18,996 nt of DNA. It comes from Symbiodinium natans (Eukaryota > Sar > Dinophyceae > Suessiales > Symbiodiniaceae). The stretch is taken from positions 48,988 to 67,983 of the forward strand of contig CAJNDS010000800.1 of the NCBI GenBank assembly GCA_905221605.1, written 5' to 3'. The notes beneath the pieces are model-generated. The model did no database searches. It saw nothing but the letters and a program-made list of their open reading frames with translations, and was not told the origin of the DNA. The stretch's first letter is position 1. Every line of letters begins with the position of its first letter. The position numbers were made by a program, and so were the translations under genes. This document shows, piece after piece, positions 14,501 through 18,996 of this stretch.

Positions 14501-16852
14501 CTAAACCCTAAACCCTAAACCCTAAACCCTAAACCCTAAACCCTACACCCCGATGTTTGGGGTGCCCAAGGACGCTGTGGACTTGCTTGTGCAAGCCGGC
14601 GCTGACAAGGACTTGGCCGGCCACAATGGCTGGACAGCTCTGATCCTTGGGGACTAAATGAACCCTAATGTGGTCTCCTGAGTAGTGTGGGCCCCCCCCC
14701 CCCCCCCCCCCCAAACTAAATCCACCCCCGCAATAGTGTCACAAAAAAAAGGGACCCCCCCCAAACTAATTTTCGGCCCCGGGCCCCCCCCACCGGCTCC
14801 TCTTCATTTCCTCTTCATTTCCTCTTCCTCTCCTCTTCCTCTCCTCTTCCTCTTCCTCTCCTCTTCCTCTCCTCTTCCTCTCCTCTTCCTCTTAGGTCAT
14901 GTTGTCTGCATATGAATTTAAAGGGGATCCATCTATCCCAACCAAGCCAGCCCGAAAAAAAACAAAAATCCGGGGGAGCAAACGTTTTTTATTATAGGGC
15001 ATTCGGGCAGCTGCTGGACTACCCCCTTTGAAATTTGATTGCCCGGCCTCGGTACAAATCATTTTATAAGGAAATCTTAGCTTTGGGGCTGGCCTGGAGG
15101 CTTAAGATTTCAGGGCCCGACAACCTCAGGCCTCAAGGTTTAGGAAGCCTCAGCCCTTAGGCCTCTTGATCCAAACCCAACTAGCCCACAAAAAAAATAT
15201 AATTCCGGGGGAGCAAAGGTTTTATATAATACGGCATTCGGGCAGCTGCTGGACTGCCCCCTTTGAAATTTGATTGCCCGGCCTCGGTACGAAAGCATTC
15301 TATAAGGAAATCTTAGTTTTGGGGTTGGCCTGGAGAATGAAGATTTCAGGGCCCGACAACCTCAGGCCTCAAGGTTTAGCTCAGGTAAGCTCAGATGAGC
15401 TCAGCTCAGATACGTTTTTGTCTCCCTCTTCCGAAACCCATGCCCGAAAAAACTGTTCATTATTGTAGTGGGGCAACCAAATTTTTGTCCCCTGAATCAT
15501 TTTTTGACAACTTTTCATTATTGGAGGGGTCCACACTAATCAGGATACGACATTAAAAGGGTTTGTGGTTCATATACCCTAATAGAAATGATAGATTGAA
15601 CCCGAACCCCTAAACCCTAAACCCTAAACCCTAAACCCTAAACCCTAAACCCTAAACCCTAAACCCTAAACCCTAAACCCTAAACCCCCAATTTTAGGGT
15701 TCCTTTCGCCCCCAAAGGATGGTCGCGGCTGCGCACGGCCACGCTGAGGTCGTGCGGCTGCTTGCGGAGGCGGGCGCCGGCAAGGACCTGGTGGACGACC
15801 TTGGGCGCACAGCCCCCTTGCTTGGCCGATAGAGATGGACTTTAAGCTATTTTGGGGTTTCCCCAAGCCCTAAACCCTAAACCCTAAACCCTGAACCCTA
15901 AACCCTAAACCCTATAATAGGAGTAATTCAAGTTTAACCCTTTCTTTCCGACTTTTTTTTCCCCCCTTGGTTGTTTCCAGAAGTAAGGCCCTGATGATCG
16001 CAGCCAAGAGAGGTCATGCTGGGGTCGTCCGCTTGCTGCTGGCGGAAGGAGCCGACAAGAACCTTGTGCACCAAGGGTTTAGGGTTTAGGCTTTAGGGTT
16101 TAGGGTTTAGGGTTTAGGGTTTACGGGTCAGATACCCTCTACTACTAGAACTCCTATGAAGGCAACATGAACCCTAAACCCTTTTAGGGCTCAATATGTT
16201 GTCCCCAAGGAACAAGGCCCAAAAGAATGGCTGGACGGCCCTGATGGTTGCCGCTGACGTGAAGGTCATGCGTTTGCTGTTGGAGGCCGGCCTCGACAAA
16301 GACGTGGCCGACAACCACGGTTTCACGGCCCTGATGAGCGCAGCCACGCGCGGCCACGTTGAGTTCGCGCACTTGCTGGTGGAGGCCGGCGCCGACAAGG
16401 ACTTGGCTGGCCACAGTGGCCGCACGTCTCTGATGCTTGCATCTCAGGCGGGGCACCTTGAAGTCGTGCGTTTGCTTGTGGAGGCCGGCGCCGACAAGGA
16501 TTTGGCTGACCACGCTGACCTCACAGCCCTGTTGTTGGCAGCTGCTACTGGCCGTGTTGAGATCGCGCAGTTGCTGGTAGAGGCCGGCGCCGACAAGGAC
16601 CTGGTTGACAGAGATGGCTGCACAGCACTCATGATGGCAGCTTTACATGGCCATGCTGATGTCGTGCGTTTGCTGGTGGCGGCCGGGGCTGACAAGGACT
16701 TTACCAGCCTCGACGGCCACACAGCCCTGATGATCGCTGAGCGCGAGGGACATGTGGAGGTCGTGGAATTGCTGAGCGTTGAAGGGCGCCAAGAAACCCC
16801 AAAAACTAGTTCTCTACATTTCGGTCCCTTTTGGGTAATTTTACTGTTTTGA
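11525..16852 (+). CDS. Gene B: ubiquitin-like domain plus ankyrin-repeat protein, 9 exons, paralogue of gene A
   Basis: Exons: 11525-11578, 11841-11931, 13054-13187, 13391-13486, 13859-13957, 14571-14641, 15718-15811, 15988-16058, 16210-16852; total 1353 nt (450 codons plus TGA). The start MLQIRMLSGEVMAVPVEE and the next exon VSSVRDVKQRLHRLHGLPPR match gene A closely. The UBL domain ends near residue 70 (ELELVVLPC), followed by VAELIDVARSGSVQEAK and VESMLQLPLDP. Nine to ten ankyrin repeats follow; six lie in the uninterrupted last exon (TALM-type motifs WTALM, FTALM, RTSLM, LTALL, CTALM, HTALM). The first repeat of exon 9 is three residues short (AADVKVMRLL). The end EGRQETPKTSSLHFGPFW is not ankyrin-like and could run into an unrecognised intron. 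It is probably an intracellular adaptor binding other proteins; partner unknown. Intron 1 and the intron before VES are at the same position and phase as in gene A, while others are unique to one copy. No promoter could be recognised. Confidence 0.85.
11579..11840 (+). other. Gene B intron 1, same site as gene A intron 1
   Basis: GT-AG. GTGAGCAG at 11579-11586 and 11841-11848, as in gene A. TTTAGGG 11628-11677 followed by CCCTAAA 11692-11712 and 11771-11830, so head-to-head. The two copies share the site but the bodies differ greatly. Confidence 0.85.
11932..13053 (+). mobile_element. Gene B intron 2, introner family 1, 1.1 kb composite
   Basis: GT-AG, GTTC/GTCT at the borders; joining gives LLLQGAS|LDDATKPD. 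Left end CTTGGGGGCCAAAATAACCC, right end GAGGGTTCATGTGGTCCCCA then AG. Contents in order: TTTAGGG array 11968-12030, an internal family-1 right end (GTTTTGGTCCCCAAGG near 12083), a GGGGTTTCCGAAA stretch, a minisatellite at 12250-12420, then about 550 bases of AT-rich unique DNA. Open frames inside it look fortuitous. Confidence 0.8.
12250..12420 (+). repeat. G-rich minisatellite in gene B intron 2
   Basis: Diverged tandem units around GGGACACTCTGGGGTTGGGC; about six units. Two copies of TAGACCGGGCGAGGAGA follow at 12436-12470. The open frames reading GTLGLG-type peptides translate this repeat and are not genes. Confidence 0.75.
13188..13390 (+). other. Gene B intron 3, same site as gene A intron 4
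   Basis: GT-AG before VESMLQLPLDP. GTTT/GTCG at the borders. About 120 bases of unique DNA are followed by ten CCCTAAA units (13312-13385). The bases at 13188-13240 stay open in frame, so a slightly later donor cannot be excluded. Confidence 0.7.
13487..13858 (+). mobile_element. Gene B intron 4, introner family 1 (rearranged), GA-AG
   Basis: Joining gives SRRGHV|EVARLLLEAGAE. Left end CTTGGGC, right end TTTTCAAG; border GAGC/GAAG. TTTAGGG 13499-13578, an inverted family core (GGGTCATATACCCTCTACTA), a GGTTTCCGAAAAATATGGGT stretch, then CCCTAAA 13723-13842. Confidence 0.7.
13958..14570 (+). mobile_element. Gene B intron 5, introner family 1 with the longest telomeric array, GA-AG
   Basis: Joining gives AQHAHV|DAVDLLVQAGADKD. 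Left end CTTGGGGACCACCTAAACCC, right end GGGGTGCCCAAG; border GAAC/GACG. CCCTAAA repeats run 13974-14302 (over 40 units) and resume 14470-14546, separated by about 160 bases that include a dispersed repeat shared with 7603-7647. Confidence 0.8.
13974..14302 (-). repeat. Longest telomeric array in the window
   Basis: Over 40 CCCTAAA units with a few CCCTAA, CCCCTAAA and CCCTCAA variants, inside gene B intron 5. DNA lies on both sides, so it is interstitial. Confidence 0.95.
14790..14895 (+). repeat. CCTCTT low-complexity tract
   Basis: CTCTTCATTTC changes into CTCTTCCTCTC repeats, just after a poly-C run at 14691-14712. The 76-codon open frame over it is not a gene. Confidence 0.85.
14941..15379 (+). 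repeat. Direct duplication of about 200 bp in gene B intron 6
   Basis: Copies at about 14941-15143 and 15174-15379 share GGCATTCGGGCAGCTGCTGG, CCCTTTGAAATTTGATTGCC and GGGCCCGACAACCTCAGGCC. They differ at scattered sites. No coding signal in either copy. Confidence 0.9.
15812..15987 (+). mobile_element. Gene B intron 7, GC-AG, exact GCCC duplication
   Basis: GCCC at 15812-15815 and 15988-15991; joining gives GRTALMIAAKRGHAGVVRLLL. Ends CCTTGCTTGG and CCAGAAGTAAG are weakly inverted. CCCTAAA units at 15867-15914. A later AG would break the ankyrin motif. Confidence 0.75.
16059..16209 (+). mobile_element. Gene B intron 8, introner family 1, GA-AG, exact GAAC duplication
   Basis: GAAC at 16059-16062 and 16210-16213; joining gives GADKNKAQKNGWTALM in register. 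Left end CTTGTGCACCAAGGG, right end CTCAATATGTTGTCCCCAAG. TTTAGGG 16075-16125, an inverted core (GTCAGATACCCTCTACTACT), then CCCTAAACCC. Confidence 0.8.
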
Positions 16853-17407
16853 TAGGGGTGCCGTATCATACCGGGCACGAAAAAGAACCTAATTTAGAGA
16901 ACTGCCCCCATGCCAATACCACGAGACTAGACCGTCAACGGGCATGATGTTTGCCTTTTGAAGCTCAGTTGGTCATTTTCCGATGGACTGTAAACGTTGC
17001 TAACCTAAGCCCGAATCCCTAAACACCCGAAAGCCCACAACCCGTAAACCCTGAAACCCCATATTTTCCCAGCCATATTCCGACCGTAAATGCGAAAACC
17101 CTGCAAACCCTGGACCTTAAACCGGGGTTTGGAGCAGACAGGGCTCACAGGGTATAGCAGCGCAAGTTTGAAGATTGGGGGGGGGGGGGGGGGGGGGGGG
17201 GGGTGGGAACTAGACAGACTACATACACCCTTATCCTGAAACTTCGTGTGCGGAAGGGTGCCAGAGGTTTTGGTGTCTGGGATTAATAGGAGGTACAAGC
17301 AAGGCAATATGTTTCGTGTTCAGAGTAAGTTCAGGGCCTTAATCTCCAGGCCTTAAACCAAAAACACAAAACCTTCAACCCCAAATGCCTTGATGTCTTG
17401 TTGTTAG
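16853..17407. other. Non-genic stretch after gene B
   Basis: Unique DNA with scattered telomere-like remnants (17000-17130) and a poly-G run of about 24 at 17179-17203. Open frames here are short and broken by the homopolymer. No gene supported. Confidence 0.6.
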
Positions 17408-17488
17408 GTGACATTCGGCCTTCCCGACCCTCTTATGCCTCGCAACGACACAGCCGAAGATTTGCATTCGTTCATCGACTATATTTCA
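17408..17488 (+). CDS. Candidate isolated exon
   Basis: An exact 27-codon stretch between acceptor TTGTTAG and donor GTATGG, reading VTFGLPDPLMPRNDTAEDLH then SFIDYIS. It has the AG|G border seen in genes A and B and balanced, protein-like composition. No partner exon was found in the window, and the family is not recognised. Confidence 0.45.
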
Positions 17489-17515
17489 GTATGGTACACG
17501 GGGGCTGTTTGTGTG

Positions 17516-17688
17516 TACACACACACACACGTAGATAGAGCGATAGATAGATAGATCGATGGAGCGATAGATAGAAAGAGAGAGCGAGAGATAGATTTAT
17601 GTGTGTGTAGATACATCATATGTGTATATTTATATACGTATATGTATATGTATATATATATATACATATATATATATACATATACCTA
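17516..17688 (+). repeat. Compound microsatellite
   Basis: (AC)n, then GATA/GAGA units, then GTGT, then (TATATG/TATA)n. The open frames on both strands here (Ile/Tyr-rich) are translations of it. Confidence 0.9.
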
Positions 17689-17689
17689 G

Positions 17690-18210
17690 AAACCCGGGCG
17701 GCCGAAATATCAGCCGGAATGCAAACCGGCAGAAATTCCAGCCTCACGCTAACAAAGACGCCGACAATGGGGAAAGTAGCCGACCAAAAACCAAAGTAGC
17801 CGCAACAGGTTTTCTGGAACAGCTGTTTAGTAGATTTATCCACAGAAATAAGATGCTATGGTTCCGAATGTTGTGAACCGCCTAGGGGGCCACTTAGTTT
17901 GCAATAGCTTGCGGAGTTCGGGCCATGCCTTAACATTCAGGGGTCCTTTAACCTTGAACCAAACACCTTTGTTGGACTTTCATTGCCTACATCTTTCAAT
18001 CAGGGTAGTAGTCGGTTCAGGATTACACCGGGTTCAAATCTGTAGCACTGGCTCTGCAAGTTCTGGACAAGGACAATCCAAACCCTAAACTTCGAAGAGC
18101 TCTAAACTTCCCTAAGCCCTAAGCTTCCCTAAACCCTAAAGCTCCCTCAGCCCTAAACCCTAAAACCCTAAACCCTAAACCCTAAACCCCAAACCCTAAA
18201 CCCTACGGGC
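17690..18210. other. Unassigned stretch with a telomeric remnant
   Basis: Mostly unique DNA with short open frames on both strands and no clear exon borders. CCCTAAA and CCCTAAG units at 18079-18207 end just before the stop codon of the candidate minus-strand exon. Confidence 0.5.
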
Positions 18211-18345
18211 TCAGGGTTCATAAAGGGATGCCTCAGCACTTAGGGCTTCAGGAAGGTTCAGGGATTGGAGCGGCTGTCCCTTTTCCATGGCCGCCTGCTG
18301 CTCTGCCTGGTCTAGCGCAGCACCCTGGAGCAAAGCTTCTGGGCT
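18211..18345 (-). CDS. Candidate 3'-terminal exon of the minus-strand gene
   Basis: On the minus strand an acceptor CCCTAG at 18351-18346 is followed by an open stretch reading SPEALLQGAALDQAEQQAAM and KGQPLQSLNLPEALSAEA, closed by TGA at 18213-18211. The Gln/Ala/Glu-rich helical composition and the acceptor suggest a real last exon downstream of the partial gene at 18549-18996. The donor that would join them is not resolved; several GT and GC options lie in 18549-18600. No homology is recognised. Confidence 0.35.
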   Translation of the reverse strand, partial: SPEALLQGAALDQAEQQAAMEKGQPLQSLNLPEALSAEASLYEP

Positions 18346-18548
18346 CTAGGGCTTTCCATCATGTTGCAGGTTTGGTGTTCTTCTGAGTGGTCCATCATCC
18401 TTTTCTGGCAACTGTAAAGCTATGGGGCTCGAGACTTCAGGGTTCAGTTAGAAAGCCTTAGCATAGCCTACGCAAGAACATAGTCTACAAAAGCATGAGA
18501 GCGGTATCAATAACTATAGCCTGGGGGTTGCTGAAAGAAAACCACGGC

Positions 18549-18996
18549 TCAAGATGTGCAAGGAAGGCCACAGGCCCGGCGCTCGTTCTTGTGACGGCGA
18601 ATCACAGCACATTTCTTCAGGAAATGTCGCTGAAGCACTCTGCGGTTGATAGTTCGTACCGATACTTTCAACGTGAGGGAACAGACTTTCCCGATCGTGT
18701 CTTCGTTTTGATCGCAAGCCCATGTGGCGGGATTTAAGATCAAGGGCCCTGGTCCATGCAATGCCTCCTTGAGGTCGTATGCTAGATGGTGTAGCCCGTG
18801 GAATTTGGGCTTGAGGCAGAAAAATGACATGCGCATAGCGAGGCTTCGGGCCGCAAGGGCTTGGTATCCGGCAAGCAACTTCATGAGGTGGAGGTACAAA
18901 CTCTGCGCACAGACACGATCCAGCCAGAGTCCATGCGAGTATATGATGTGGAGGGCAGCCTGGGACGACTTGATTGTCTTGCAAAGAAGCCGCAAA
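18549..18996 (-). CDS. Partial gene on the minus strand, conserved protein of unknown function
   Basis: An open frame of about 148 residues enters from the right edge, so its true start is outside the window; the first ATG seen lies at the edge and need not be the start. The residues look coding: FFCLKPKFHGLHHLAYDLK, LILNPATWACDQNEDTIGK and TINRRVLQRHFLKKCAV. From memory, a KPK-H block followed by an (D/E)ED(x)IG block and a basic helix resembles a family very common in dinoflagellate genomes, often linked with mobile or multicopy DNA; no function is known to me. The last residues (RRHKNERRACGLPCTS) probably read through an intron donor, with a later exon perhaps at 18345-18211. The overlapping frame at 18514-18984 on the same strand looks like a shadow. 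Confidence 0.6.
   Translation of the reverse strand, partial: LRLLCKTIKSSQAALHIIYSHGLWLDRVCAQSLYLHLMKLLAGYQALAARSLAMRMSFFCLKPKFHGLHHLAYDLKEALHGPGPLILNPATWACDQNEDTIGKVCSLTLKVSVRTINRRVLQRHFLKKCAVIRRHKNERRACGLPCTS

Larger units (their letters stand above)
14642..15717 (+). mobile_element. Gene B intron 6, introner family 1, 1.1 kb composite, GA-AG
   Basis: It splits the Met of WTALM|VAAAHGHAEVV. GATC/GATG at the borders. Left end CTTGGGGACTAAATGAACCC, right end AGGGTTCCTTTCGCCCCCAA then AG. Inside: a poly-C run, a CCTCTT low-complexity tract, a 200-bp direct duplication (14941-15143 and 15174-15379), and CCCTAAA 15606-15687. Confidence 0.8.

Noticed and set aside
16174-16878. Minus-strand open frames of 83-144 codons
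   Set aside because: Antisense of the six-repeat ankyrin exon of gene B; regular codon bias opens the reverse frames.
17479-17876. Open frames on both strands around the microsatellite
   Set aside because: Ile/Tyr/Thr runs derive from TATA and CA repeats; the remaining parts have no exon borders or recognisable motif.

Overview
The window looks like nuclear DNA of a dinoflagellate, probably a relative of Symbiodiniaceae/Suessiales. This rests on four things read from the sequence: ankyrin-repeat proteins with an N-terminal ubiquitin-like domain of a type common in those genomes, introns that start GT, GC or GA but always end AG|G, plant-type telomeric heptamers (TTTAGGG/CCCTAAA) throughout, and GC-rich codon use in the exons. 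No bacterial operon, rRNA, tRNA or CRISPR signal was seen.

Layout. (1) 27-6145, + strand: gene A, a 19-exon UBL-ankyrin gene. The model gives about 550 aa and ends after a one-base frameshift in the last exon. (2) 6146-11263: mostly non-genic DNA with telomeric arrays, a decamer satellite, palindromes, nested terminal-inverted-repeat (TIR) elements and three short exon-like open stretches. (3) 11525-16852, + strand: gene B, a 9-exon paralogue of gene A of about 450 aa, whose last exon carries six ankyrin repeats without an intron. (4) 16853-18210: non-genic DNA with a poly-G run, microsatellites and one exon-like stretch at 17408-17488. (5) 18211-18996, - strand: the 3' part of a different gene that runs off the right edge.

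The main discovery is how the genes are split. I placed all 26 introns by keeping the reading frame and the 33-residue ankyrin period. In every case the intron starts with G, ends with AG, and the next exon starts with G. The first four intron bases are repeated as the first four bases of the next exon exactly in 11 of 26 cases, and with one mismatch in 8 more. Many introns also have matching inverted ends (CT...AG), in at least four sequence families. This is the signature of DNA-transposon-like introners: a 4-bp target duplication GNNN supplies the donor and the right TIR supplies the acceptor AG. Related TIR elements also sit between the genes, one with an exact 4-bp duplication and others nested inside each other. 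Nearly all the introns are filled with telomeric heptamer arrays, often head-to-head (TTTAGGG first, CCCTAAA later), so their transcripts could fold into long hairpins. I know of introners in dinoflagellates from the literature, but not of introners that carry telomeric arrays as their body.

The splice model is inferred from the sequence alone; no transcript data were available.
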